This document shows, piece after piece, positions 26,785 through 35,135 of a stretch of 44,670 bases of DNA; positions within the stretch are counted from its first letter, which is position 1, and each line of letters opens with the position of its first letter. The notes below the pieces were generated by a model. The model ran no database searches. It was not told the origin of the DNA and saw only the letters and a program-made list of their open reading frames with translations. The stretch lies in the NCBI GenBank assembly GCA_913774625.1, contig CAJYHL010000025.1, forward strand, positions 1-44,670, given 5' to 3'. The stretch comes from an uncultured Acidovorax sp. (lineage in GTDB: Bacteria > Pseudomonadota > Gammaproteobacteria > Burkholderiales > Burkholderiaceae_C). Position numbers and translations under genes: made by a program.

Positions 26785-28344
26785 ATGGCAGCCATCCCGC
26801 AAGCCCCCGCAGCAGCAGCAGCGACCGCAGCGCCGGTGCTGGAGCTGGCGGGCATCCGCAAGCAGTTCGCCGGCGTGCCGGTGCTGCAGGACGTGCAGCT
26901 GCGCCTCTACCCTGGCGAGATCCATGCGCTGATGGGGCAGAACGGCGCGGGCAAGTCCACGCTCATCAAGGTGCTGACGGGCGTGCTCAAGGCCAGCGGC
27001 GGCGAGATGCGCCTGGCCGGCCGGCCTGAGTGGCCCGACTCGCCGCTGGCCGCACAGCGCCTGGGCATCAGCACCGTGTACCAGGAGGTCAACCTTTGCC
27101 CCAACCTCTCGGTGGCCGAGAACATCTTCGCCGGCCGCTATCCGCGCCACGGGCTGGCGCAGGGCTTTCGCATCGACTGGGCACAGATGCAGCAGCGCGC
27201 ACGCGAACTGGTCGCGCGCATCGGCCTCGACATCGACGTGACGCGCCTGCTGTCCGACTACCCCGTCGCCGTGCAGCAGCTGGTGGCGATCGCCCGGGCG
27301 CTTTCCATCGATGCGCGCGTGCTGATCCTGGACGAGCCCACCTCCAGCCTGGACGACGACGAAGTGCGCAAGCTGTTCGAGGTGCTGCGCCGCCTGCGTT
27401 CCGAGGGCCTGGCCATCGTCTTCGTCACCCACTTCCTGAACCAGGTCTATGCCGTGTCGGACCGCATCACCGTCCTGCGCAACGGCACCTGGGTGGGTGA
27501 ATGGCTGGCGAAGGACCTCGGCCCCCAGGCGCTGATCGCCGCCATGCTGGGCCGCGAACTGGCCGCGCAGGCCGCCCATGCGCAGGCACCGCAGGATGCG
27601 GCGGCCACGCAGGCGCCCGCGCTGCTGCAGGCCGAAGGCCTGGGCCAGACGGGGCAGCTGCAGCCGCTGGACCTGCAGATCCGGCCCGGCGAAGTGGTCG
27701 GGCTGGCCGGCCTGCTGGGCGCGGGCCGGACCGAGCTGGCACGCCTGCTGTTCGGGCTGGAGCAGCCCGACCGCGGCATGCTGCGCATCGACGGCCGCAG
27801 CGTGGCCTTCGCCGATCCCATGGACGCCATCCGGCAAGGCCTGGCCCTGTGCCCCGAAGAGCGCAAGACCGACGGCATCGTGGCCGAGCTTTCGGTGCGC
27901 GAGAACATCGCCCTGGCGCTGCAGGCGCGCATGGGCGTGGGCCGCTTCCTCTCGCGGGCCGAGCAGGCCGCCCTGGCCGAGCGCTACGTGCAGCTGCTGG
28001 GCATCAAGACCGCCAGCATCGAGACGCCCATCGGCCTGCTGTCGGGCGGCAACCAGCAGAAGGCCATCCTGGCGCGCTGGCTGGCGACCGAGCCGCGCCT
28101 TCTGATCCTCGACGAGCCCACGCGCGGCATCGACGTGGCCGCCAAGCAGGAAATCATGGACCAGATCCTGCGCCTCGCGCAGTCCGGCATGGCCGTCCTC
28201 TTCATCTCGTCCGAAATGAGCGAGGTGGTGCGCGTGGCCCACCGCATCGTGGTGCTGCGCGACCGCCACAAGGTGGGCGAACTGCCCGCCGGCAGCAGCG
28301 AGGACGACATCTATGCACTCATCGCAGATCACGAGCATGCCTGA
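26785..28344 (+). CDS. ytfR: YtfR-type sugar ABC transporter ATPase
   Basis: This 519-residue double-domain ATPase is closer to E. coli YtfR than to GguA: 'GISTVYQEVNLCPNLSVAENIF', 'FVTHFLNQVYAVSDRITVLRNG', 'CPEERKTDGIVAELSVRENI'. Domain 1 carries Walker A GQNGAGKS (51-58) and Walker B '[12 protein letters not shown]'. Domain 2 has 'GLLGAGRTEL', signature 'LSGGNQQK' and '[12 protein letters not shown]'. The first 17 residues are Ala/Pro-rich. It should energise YtfT-YjfF with the YtfQ binding protein encoded four genes upstream. The ytfT start overlaps its last codons by 8 nt. Confidence 0.94.
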   Translation: MAAIPQAPAAAAATAAPVLELAGIRKQFAGVPVLQDVQLRLYPGEIHALMGQNGAGKSTLIKVLTGVLKASGGEMRLAGRPEWPDSPLAAQRLGISTVYQEVNLCPNLSVAENIFAGRYPRHGLAQGFRIDWAQMQQRARELVARIGLDIDVTRLLSDYPVAVQQLVAIARALSIDARVLILDEPTSSLDDDEVRKLFEVLRRLRSEGLAIVFVTHFLNQVYAVSDRITVLRNGTWVGEWLAKDLGPQALIAAMLGRELAAQAAHAQAPQDAAATQAPALLQAEGLGQTGQLQPLDLQIRPGEVVGLAGLLGAGRTELARLLFGLEQPDRGMLRIDGRSVAFADPMDAIRQGLALCPEERKTDGIVAELSVRENIALALQARMGVGRFLSRAEQAALAERYVQLLGIKTASIETPIGLLSGGNQQKAILARWLATEPRLLILDEPTRGIDVAAKQEIMDQILRLAQSGMAVLFISSEMSEVVRVAHRIVVLRDRHKVGELPAGSSEDDIYALIADHEHA

Positions 28345-29392
28345 TTCACGCCCTTCCCCCCTCCACCCCGCCGCGCTGCTGCGCCACCGCCTCGCCTGGC
28401 CGGTGATCACGCTGCTGCTGCTGCTGGCCGTCAACACGGCCTTCAACCCGGGCTTCCTGCACATCGAATGGCGCGACGGCCATTTCTACGGCAGCCTGAT
28501 CGACATCCTCAACCGCGCCGCGCCCCTGGTGCTGGTGTCGCTGGGCATGACCATGGTGATCGCCACGCGCGGCATCGACATCTCGGTGGGCGCCACGGTG
28601 GCCATCGCCGCGGCCGTGGCGGCCTGGCTGATCGGCGGATCGGTCTCGGCCACCGAAAGCCGGTTTCCGCTGCCGGTCGCCATCCTGGGCGCGCTCGGCG
28701 TCGCGCTGCTGTGCGGCCTCTGGAACGGCGTGCTGGTGGCCAAGGTGGGCATGCAGCCCATCATCGCCACGCTGATCCTGATGGTGGCGGGCCGAGGCAT
28801 CGCCCAGCTCATCACCGACGGGCAGATCATCACCATCTACTACACGCCCTATTTCTTCATGGGCGGCGGCTACCTGGCCGGGCTGCCGTTCTCGCTCTTC
28901 GTGGCGGGCGCGGTGTTCGCGGTGCTGTACCTGGCCGTCACGCGCACGGCCCTGGGCCTCTTCGTCCAGGCCGTGGGCGTCAACCCGACGGCGGCGCGCG
29001 TGGCCGGCGTGCAGGCGGGCCGGCTCATCCTGGCGGCCTACGTGTTCTGCGGCGTGTGCGCGGGCATCGCGGGCCTGCTCATCAGCTCCAACGTGAAGAG
29101 CGCGGACGGCAACAACGCCGGCCAGCTGATGGAGCTCGACGCCATCCTGGCCGTCACGCTGGGCGGCACGGCGCTCACCGGCGGGCGCTTCAGCCTGGCC
29201 GGCAGCGTGATCGGCGCGCTCATCATCCAGACGCTGACCTACGCCATCTATTCGCTGGGCGTTCCGCCCGAGGTCAACCTGGTGGTCAAGGCCGTGGTGG
29301 TGTTCGTGGTCATGCTGCTGCAGTCGCCCGAATTCCGCACCCAGGCGGGCCTGCTGGTGCGCCGCCCCACTGCCCGGAGGGCCCTGCCATGA
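28337..29392 (+). CDS. ytfT: YtfT-type sugar ABC transporter permease
   Basis: This 351-residue permease has the BPD_transp_2 fold and strong YtfT signatures: 'GSLIDILNRAAPLVLVSLGMT', 'IATRGIDISVGATVAIA', 'LILMVAGRGIAQLITDGQI', 'LELDAILAVTLGG'-like and 'PPEVNLVVKAVVV'. The start is ATG 28337, inside the end of ytfR (8-nt overlap); an upstream in-frame ATG at 28313 would add only residues read from ytfR sequence. It pairs with YjfF as a heterodimeric channel; yjfF begins at an ATGA overlap with its stop. Confidence 0.94.
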   Translation: MPDSRPSPLHPAALLRHRLAWPVITLLLLLAVNTAFNPGFLHIEWRDGHFYGSLIDILNRAAPLVLVSLGMTMVIATRGIDISVGATVAIAAAVAAWLIGGSVSATESRFPLPVAILGALGVALLCGLWNGVLVAKVGMQPIIATLILMVAGRGIAQLITDGQIITIYYTPYFFMGGGYLAGLPFSLFVAGAVFAVLYLAVTRTALGLFVQAVGVNPTAARVAGVQAGRLILAAYVFCGVCAGIAGLLISSNVKSADGNNAGQLMELDAILAVTLGGTALTGGRFSLAGSVIGALIIQTLTYAIYSLGVPPEVNLVVKAVVVFVVMLLQSPEFRTQAGLLVRRPTARRALP

Positions 29393-30408
29393 GCGCCGTC
29401 ATGACCCCCGCCACGACCGCCGCATCATCCGGTGCACGCGGCCCGCGCCTGAACGCCCGGTACCTGCCGCTGGCCGCCACCATCGCGCTCTTCCTGGCCA
29501 TGGCCCTGATCGGTTCGGTGCGCTACACGGGCTTCTTCTCGGCCCAGGTGTTCCTCAACCTGCTGATCGACAACGCCTTCCTCATCATCGTCGCGGTGGG
29601 CATGACCTTCGTCATCCTCTCGGGCGGCATCGACCTGTCGGTGGGCGCCGTGGTCGCGCTCACCACCATGGTGTTCGCATCGCTGGTGGAGCGGCACGGC
29701 TGGAGCCCGGCCGCCGCCGTGCCCGTGGTGCTGGCCATGGGCCTGGGCTTCGGCGCCTTCATGGGCCTGCTGATCGAGCGCTTCCGCCTGCAGCCCTTCA
29801 TCGTCACGCTGGCCGGCATGTTCCTGGCCCGGGGGCTGTGCTACCTCATCAGCATCGACTCCATCAGCATCACGCACGAAGGCTATTCGGAACTGGCCCA
29901 GTGGCGCCTGCAGCTGACCGAGACCGCCTCCCTGTCGCTGGGCGCGCTGATCGCCATCGCCGTGGTGCTGGCCGGCATCTTCGTCGCGCATTGCACGCCC
30001 TTCGGCCGCACGGTCTACGCGGTGGGCGGCAGCGAGCATTCGGCCGTGCTGATGGGCCTGCCCGTGCGCTCCACGCTGGTGGGCGTCTACGCCCTGTCGG
30101 GCCTGTGCTCGGCCCTGGCCGGCGTGGTCTTCACCTTCTACATGCTCTCGGGCTACGGCCTGCATGCCGTGGGCATGGAGCTGGACGCCATCGCCGCCGT
30201 CGTCATCGGCGGCACGCTGCTCACGGGCGGCGTGGGCTACGTGGCCGGCACGCTGTTCGGCGTGCTGATGCTCGGGATCATCCAGACGCTGATCTCCTTC
30301 GACGGCACGCTCAGCTCGTGGTGGACGCGCATCGCCGTCGGCGTGCTGCTGTTCGTCTTCTGCCTGCTGCAGCGCCTGCTCACCCGCCGCTCCGGCCGGC
30401 GGCGCTGA
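29389..30408 (+). CDS. yjfF: YjfF-type sugar ABC transporter permease
   Basis: This 339-residue permease is the partner of YtfT. Signatures shared with E. coli YjfF include 'DNAFLIIVAVGMTFVILSGG', 'FGAFMGLLIERFRLQPFIVT', 'GMELDAIAAVVIGGTLLTGG' and 'FDGTLSSWWTRIAVG'. It starts at ATG 29389, overlapping the ytfT stop by 4 nt; ATG 29401 is a possible alternative. It is the last transporter gene of the operon. A terminator-like hairpin with a T6 run covers its stop, ahead of the dehydratase gene. Confidence 0.94.
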   Translation: MSAVMTPATTAASSGARGPRLNARYLPLAATIALFLAMALIGSVRYTGFFSAQVFLNLLIDNAFLIIVAVGMTFVILSGGIDLSVGAVVALTTMVFASLVERHGWSPAAAVPVVLAMGLGFGAFMGLLIERFRLQPFIVTLAGMFLARGLCYLISIDSISITHEGYSELAQWRLQLTETASLSLGALIAIAVVLAGIFVAHCTPFGRTVYAVGGSEHSAVLMGLPVRSTLVGVYALSGLCSALAGVVFTFYMLSGYGLHAVGMELDAIAAVVIGGTLLTGGVGYVAGTLFGVLMLGIIQTLISFDGTLSSWWTRIAVGVLLFVFCLLQRLLTRRSGRRR

Positions 30409-30426
30409 CCCGCCTCCGCCTTTTTT
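30398..30426 (+). terminator. Possible attenuator after yjfF
   Basis: GGCGG (30398-30402) pairs with CCGCC (30416-30420), directly followed by TTTTTT (30421-30426). The loop is 13 nt and contains the yjfF stop codon. The stem is short but all G-C. It could cause partial termination between the transport and catabolic genes, or be fortuitous in GC-rich DNA. Confidence 0.35.
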
Positions 30427-30462
30427 CGCTTCCCTTCTCCCGCATCCCTCCCGAGCCCCAAG

Positions 30463-32196
30463 ATGACTACTCCTCCGCGCAAACTCCGCTCCACCGAATG
30501 GTTCGGCACGGCCGACAAGAACGGCTTCATGTACCGCAGCTGGATGAAGAACCAGGGCATCCCGGACCATGAATTCGACGGCCGCCCCATCATCGGCATC
30601 TGCAACACCTGGTCGGAACTGACGCCCTGCAACGCGCACTTCCGCAAGATCGCCGAGCACGTCAAGCGCGGCATCTACGAAGCCGGGGGCTTTCCGGTCG
30701 AATTCCCGGTGTTCTCCAACGGCGAATCCAACCTGCGTCCCACCGCCATGCTCACGCGCAACCTGGCCAGCATGGACGTGGAGGAGGCCATCCGCGGCAA
30801 CCCCATCGATGCCGTGGTGCTGCTCACCGGCTGCGACAAGACCACGCCCGCGCTGCTGATGGGCGCGGCCAGCTGCGACGTGCCGGCCATCGTGGTCACG
30901 GGCGGGCCCATGCTCAACGGCAAGCTGGCGGGCAAGGACATCGGCTCGGGCACGGCCGTGTGGCAGCTGCACGAATCGCTGAAGGCCGGCGAGATCACCG
31001 AGCACCAGTTCTTCGCGGCCGAATCCGGCATGTCGCGCTCGGCCGGCACCTGCAACACCATGGGCACGGCCAGCACCATGGCCTGCATGGCCGAATCGCT
31101 GGGCACCTCGCTGCCGCACAACGCCGCGATTCCGGCGGTGGATGCGCGCCGCTACGTGCTGGCGCACATGTCCGGCAAGCGCATCGTCGAGATGGCGCAC
31201 GAAGGGCTCACGCTCTCGAAGATCCTCACGCGCGAAGCCTTCGAGAACGCCATCCGCACCAATGCCGCCATCGGCGGCTCGACCAATGCCGTGATCCACT
31301 TGAAGGCCATCGCCGGCCGCATGGGCGTGCAGCTCGACCTGGAGGACTGGACCCGCATCGGCCGCGGCACGCCCACCCTGGTGGACCTGCAGCCCTCGGG
31401 CCGCTTCCTGATGGAAGAGTTCTACTACGCGGGCGGCCTGCCCGCCGTGCTGCGCCGCCTGGGCGAGAACGGCCTGCTGCCCCACCCCGATGCGCTCACC
31501 GTCAACGGCAAGAGCATCTGGGACAACGTGCGCGAGGCACCCCAGTACAACGACGAGGTGATCCGCCCGATCGACAAGCCGCTGATCGCGGATGGCGGCA
31601 TCTGCATCCTGCGCGGCAACCTGGCGCCGCGCGGCGCGGTGCTCAAGCCCTCGGCCGCCACGCCCGAACTGCTCCGCCACCGGGGCCGCGCCGTGGTGTT
31701 CGAGAACCTGGAGCACTACAAGGCACGCATCGTCGACGAGGACCTGGACATCGACGAGACCTGCGTGATGGTCATGAAGAACTGCGGCCCCAAGGGCTAC
31801 CCCGGCATGGCCGAGGTGGGCAACATGGGCCTGCCGCCGAAGCTGCTGCGGCGCGGCGTGAAGGACATGGTCCGCATCTCCGACGCCCGCATGAGCGGCA
31901 CGGCCTACGGCACCGTGGTGCTGCACGTGGCGCCCGAGGCCGCAGCCGGCGGCCCGCTGGCCGCCGTGCGCGACGGCGACTTCATCGAGCTGGACTGCGA
32001 GCAGGGCCGCCTGCACCTGGACATCAGCGACGAGGAGCTGGCCGCGCGCCTGGCCGAGCTGGCCGCCACCGACCACGGCGGGCGCGGCGGCTACCAGCGC
32101 CTCTATGTCGATCACGTGCTGCAGGCCGACGAGGGCTGCGACTTCGACTTCCTGGTCGGCTGCCGGGGCTCCGCCGTGCCGCGCCACTCGCATTGA
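30463..32196 (+). CDS. L-arabinonate dehydratase (IlvD/Edd family)
   Basis: This 577-residue Fe-S dehydratase should convert L-arabinonate to L-2-keto-3-deoxyarabinonate. Cys56 ('ELTPCNAHF'), Cys124 ('LTGCDKTTP') and Cys197 ('AGTCNTMG') correspond, three residues shifted, to the [2Fe-2S] ligands of Rhizobium arabinonate dehydratase as I recall them. K126 next to C124 and the Ser in 'SDARMSGTAYG' (about 470-480) are further active-site candidates. Length and sequence fit the pentonate dehydratase branch rather than DHAD (IlvD) or phosphogluconate dehydratase (Edd). Other aldonates such as D-fuconate or D-galactonate could also be used. It follows yjfF by 54 nt. Confidence 0.92.
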   Translation: MTTPPRKLRSTEWFGTADKNGFMYRSWMKNQGIPDHEFDGRPIIGICNTWSELTPCNAHFRKIAEHVKRGIYEAGGFPVEFPVFSNGESNLRPTAMLTRNLASMDVEEAIRGNPIDAVVLLTGCDKTTPALLMGAASCDVPAIVVTGGPMLNGKLAGKDIGSGTAVWQLHESLKAGEITEHQFFAAESGMSRSAGTCNTMGTASTMACMAESLGTSLPHNAAIPAVDARRYVLAHMSGKRIVEMAHEGLTLSKILTREAFENAIRTNAAIGGSTNAVIHLKAIAGRMGVQLDLEDWTRIGRGTPTLVDLQPSGRFLMEEFYYAGGLPAVLRRLGENGLLPHPDALTVNGKSIWDNVREAPQYNDEVIRPIDKPLIADGGICILRGNLAPRGAVLKPSAATPELLRHRGRAVVFENLEHYKARIVDEDLDIDETCVMVMKNCGPKGYPGMAEVGNMGLPPKLLRRGVKDMVRISDARMSGTAYGTVVLHVAPEAAAGGPLAAVRDGDFIELDCEQGRLHLDISDEELAARLAELAATDHGGRGGYQRLYVDHVLQADEGCDFDFLVGCRGSAVPRHSH

Positions 32197-32204
32197 CCAT
32201 GAAC

Positions 32205-32350
32205 ACCCCCCTGAGGCGCTGCGCGCCTTCCCCCCGCTCTCGCATTGCTACGCAATGCGGGCAGGGGGACGCAGCCCTCGCTGCGGGGCGGCCCTTGCTC
32301 GGCTGCCCTGGCCTGGAGCCGCGCCAGTCGTTTCGGCTGCGCGCGAGTTA
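32205..32350 (+). repeat. Intergenic multi-hairpin element (REP-like)
   Basis: The 180-nt gap between the two dehydratase genes holds three successive stem-loops: AGGCGC-TGC-GCGCCT (32214-32228); CGCATTGC-TAC-GCAATGCG (32241-32259) with an outer C6/G5 clamp (32230-32268); and GCAGC-CCTC-GCTGC (32271-32284). A G/C-rich tail follows. I recall similar intergenic elements in many copies in Comamonadaceae genomes, but only one copy is in this window and I could not verify this. It interrupts an otherwise tight operon. Confidence 0.55.
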
Positions 32351-32376
32351 ATGCGCCGGGTCCACCTGATCAACCC

Positions 32377-33330
32377 ATGAATCCCTCACCTATGCCAGCA
32401 CCACACTCCGCCCAATCTCCCCGCTACCGCGGCATCTTCCCGGTCGTGCCGACCACCTTCCACGAGGACGGAAGCCTCGATCTGGAAAGCCAGAAGCGCT
32501 GCCTGGATTTCATGATCGATGCCGGCGTCGATGGCCTGTGCATCCTGGCCAACTTTTCCGAGCAGTTCTCGCTGTCGGACGCGGAGCGCGAAACGCTCAC
32601 GCGCACGTCGCTGGAGCATGTGGCCGGCCGGGTGCCGGTGATCGTCACCACCACCCACTACGGCACCCGGGTGTGCGCGGAGCGCAGCCGCGCCGCGCAG
32701 GACATGGGCGCCTCCATGGTCATGGTGATGCCGCCCTACCACGGCGCCACCTTCCGCGTGCCCGAGGCGCAGATCCACGAGTTCTATGCCCGCGTGTCCG
32801 ACGCCATCGACATTCCCATCATGGTGCAGGACGCCCCGGCCAGCGGCACGGTGCTGTCCGCCCCCTTCCTCGCCCGCATGGCGCAGGAGATCGAGCACCT
32901 GGCCTATTTCAAGATCGAGACGCCCGGCGCCGCCAGCAAGCTGCGCGAGCTGATCCGCCTGGGCGGCGACGCCATCGAAGGGCCCTGGGACGGCGAAGAG
33001 GCCATCACCCTGCTGGCCGACCTGGACGCAGGCGCCACGGGCGCCATGACGGGCGGCGCCTTCCCGGACGGCATCCGCCCCATCATCGAGGCCCACCGCG
33101 CGGGCGACATGGACCAGGCCTTCGCGCTCTACCAGCGCTGGCTGCCGCTCATCAACCACGAGAACCGCCAGGGCGGCATCCTCACGGCCAAGGCGCTGAT
33201 GAAGGAAGGCGGCGTGATCGCCTGCGAGGCCGGCCGCCACCCCTTCCCGCCCATGCACCCCGAGGTGCGCCGGGGCCTGATCGACATCGCGCGCCGGCTC
33301 GACCCGCTGGTGCTGCGCTGGGCCCGCTGA
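32377..33330 (+). CDS. L-2-keto-3-deoxyarabinonate dehydratase (DapA/DHDPS superfamily)
   Basis: This 317-residue TIM-barrel class I lyase-like enzyme should convert 2-keto-3-deoxyarabinonate to alpha-ketoglutaric semialdehyde. K179 in 'YFKIETP' is the Schiff-base lysine. The usual DapA 'YNxP' position reads 'VQDAP' (150-154), so the common catalytic tyrosine is absent, suggesting a subfamily chemistry different from aldol cleavage. This fits a dehydratase, and the KGSADH at the head of the operon uses the expected product. ATG 32377 is used; ATG 32392 is an alternative and neither has a clear ribosome site. A 5-keto-4-deoxyglucarate dehydratase is the main alternative call, but no glucarate genes are nearby. 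Confidence 0.87.
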   Translation: MNPSPMPAPHSAQSPRYRGIFPVVPTTFHEDGSLDLESQKRCLDFMIDAGVDGLCILANFSEQFSLSDAERETLTRTSLEHVAGRVPVIVTTTHYGTRVCAERSRAAQDMGASMVMVMPPYHGATFRVPEAQIHEFYARVSDAIDIPIMVQDAPASGTVLSAPFLARMAQEIEHLAYFKIETPGAASKLRELIRLGGDAIEGPWDGEEAITLLADLDAGATGAMTGGAFPDGIRPIIEAHRAGDMDQAFALYQRWLPLINHENRQGGILTAKALMKEGGVIACEAGRHPFPPMHPEVRRGLIDIARRLDPLVLRWAR

Positions 33331-33343
33331 GCCGGCTGCCGCC

Positions 33344-34402
33344 ATGAACGACACCGCCGCCGATCTTTCCGCCACCCGCCTCGTCGCGCTCGACTGGGGG
33401 ACCAGTTCGCTGCGCGCCTACCGCCTGGGCGACGGGGGCCGGGTGCTGGAGCTGCGCCACCGGCCCTGGGGCATCATGCACCTGCCGCCCGCGCCGGCGG
33501 GTGAAGATGCCGGCACCGGCGCCGCCTTCGAGCGCGCGCTGCAGGACGCCTGCGGCGACTGGCTGGCCGCCGCGCCGCAGCTTCCGCTGCTGGCCTGCGG
33601 CATGGTCGGCAGCGCCCAGGGCTGGCGCGAGGCGCGCTACCTGCCCACGCCCACCTCGCTCGACGCGCTGGCGCAAGGCCTGACCCGGGTCGAGCGCCCC
33701 GGCGGCCAGCCGCTGCACATCGTGCCCGGCCTGCTGCAGACCGGCGAGCTGCCCAACGTGATGCGCGGCGAAGAGACCCAGGTGCTGGGCGTGCTGGCCG
33801 GCCTGCCGGCTGAAGACCCAGGCCCCTGGCTGGTCGGCCTGCCCGGCTCCCACAGCAAGTGGGTGGTGGCGCAGCGCAGCGGCATCGCGGGCTTCCACAC
33901 CTTCATGACGGGCGAGGTGTTCGCCGCGCTGCGCGGCCACACCATCCTCGGCAAGACCATGGCTCCTGCGGACGCACCGGGCAGCGCCGTCCCTGACGAT
34001 GCCGCCTTCGTGCGCGGCCTGCGGGTGGCGGGCGGCAGCGATGCCGGCCTGGGCCTGCTCTCGCACCTCTTCAGCACCCGCACCCTGGGCCTCACGGGCG
34101 TGCTGCCCGCCAGCGCCCAGGCCGACTACCTCTCGGGCCTGCTGATCGGCCACGAGATCGCCGCCCTCGCCAGCGTGCATCCGCCGGGCAGCGGCGCCAC
34201 AGCGCCCGTACAGCCGCTGCTCTGCGGCGAGCCCGACCTGTGCCGCCGCTACGCACTGGCCCTGCGGCTGCAGGGCTTCGCGGAGCCCGCCATCGCCGCC
34301 CAGGCCACGCCCAGCGGGCTCTGGCAGATCGCACGGGCCGCCGGCCTGCCGGCCCCGGGCACGCCGCAGCAACCTTCATCCGCAGAAAGCCTTGCCGCAT
34401 GA
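33344..34402 (+). CDS. dgoK: 2-dehydro-3-deoxygalactonokinase
   Basis: This 352-residue sugar kinase (ASKHA fold, DgoK family) should phosphorylate 2-keto-3-deoxygalactonate at O6 with ATP. The N-terminal phosphate-binding loop 'ALDWGTSSLRAY' (15-26) and family motifs 'LACGMVGSAQGW', 'GLPGSHSKWV' and 'FHTFMTGEVFA' are visible. It is slightly longer than E. coli DgoK because of a Pro/Ala/Ser-rich C-terminal tail. It follows the ketodeoxyarabinonate dehydratase by 13 nt and overlaps dgoA at ATGA, so kinase and aldolase are translationally coupled. Confidence 0.93.
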   Translation: MNDTAADLSATRLVALDWGTSSLRAYRLGDGGRVLELRHRPWGIMHLPPAPAGEDAGTGAAFERALQDACGDWLAAAPQLPLLACGMVGSAQGWREARYLPTPTSLDALAQGLTRVERPGGQPLHIVPGLLQTGELPNVMRGEETQVLGVLAGLPAEDPGPWLVGLPGSHSKWVVAQRSGIAGFHTFMTGEVFAALRGHTILGKTMAPADAPGSAVPDDAAFVRGLRVAGGSDAGLGLLSHLFSTRTLGLTGVLPASAQADYLSGLLIGHEIAALASVHPPGSGATAPVQPLLCGEPDLCRRYALALRLQGFAEPAIAAQATPSGLWQIARAAGLPAPGTPQQPSSAESLAA

Positions 34403-35124
34403 CCACCATAGACCACACCCTGTTCCACGCCCTGCAGCGCTGCGGCCTCATCGCCATCCTGCGCGGCATCCAGCCCCATGAGGCCGTGCCCATCGGCCAC
34501 GCCCTGTACGACGCGGGTTTCCGCATCATCGAGGTGCCGCTCAACTCGCCCGAGCCGCTCTCCAGCATCCGCGCGCTGCGCGATGCCCTGCCCGCCGACT
34601 GCGTGGTCGGCGCGGGCACCGTGCTTTCGGCGCAGGACTGCGACGAGGTGGCCGAAGCCGGCGGGCAGATCATCGTCATGCCGCACAGCGACGCCACCGT
34701 GATCCGCGCCGCGCGCGCGGCGGGCCTGGCCTGCGCGCCCGGCGTGGCCACGCTCACCGAGGCCTACGCGGCGCTGGCGGCCGGCGCCAGCCTGCTCAAG
34801 CTCTTCCCGGCAGAAGCCCTGCCGCCCGCCGTGCTCAAGGCCTGGCGTGCCGTGATCCCGCCCAGCGTCGCCCTGGCCCCGGTCGGCGGCATCGCGCCCG
34901 AGAGCATCGCCGCCTATGCCGCAGCCGGCGCCAGCGGCTTCGGCCTGGGCTCGGCCCTCTACCGCCCCGGCAACAGCGCGGCCGACGTCTCGCGCAAGGC
35001 CGTGGCCTTCATCCAGGCCTGGCACGACGCCTACGGCATGGCCCGCACCTGCAGTCAGAGCGCGGCGCCCGCGTCCGCAGCCACGGCCGGCAGTTCCGCC
35101 CCCACCGCAGCCACCGTTTCCTGA
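34399..35124 (+). CDS. dgoA: 2-dehydro-3-deoxy-6-phosphogalactonate aldolase
   Basis: This 241-residue class I aldolase (KDPG/KDPGal family) should cleave 2-keto-3-deoxy-6-phosphogalactonate to pyruvate and glyceraldehyde-3-phosphate. The Schiff-base lysine is K134 ('LLKLFPAE') and the general acid/base is E45 ('IIEVPLNSP'), both shifted by eight from E. coli DgoA. 'LRGIQPHEA' and 'GAGTVL' complete the TIM-barrel signature. The start is ATG 34399, overlapping dgoK by 4 nt. The protein has an unusual C-terminal tail of about 30 Ala/Ser/Thr/Pro residues beyond the normal end near residue 210; this looks disordered and is probably not catalytic. Confidence 0.93.
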   Translation: MTTIDHTLFHALQRCGLIAILRGIQPHEAVPIGHALYDAGFRIIEVPLNSPEPLSSIRALRDALPADCVVGAGTVLSAQDCDEVAEAGGQIIVMPHSDATVIRAARAAGLACAPGVATLTEAYAALAAGASLLKLFPAEALPPAVLKAWRAVIPPSVALAPVGGIAPESIAAYAAAGASGFGLGSALYRPGNSAADVSRKAVAFIQAWHDAYGMARTCSQSAAPASAATAGSSAPTAATVS

Positions 35125-35135
35125 CAGATCCCGCC

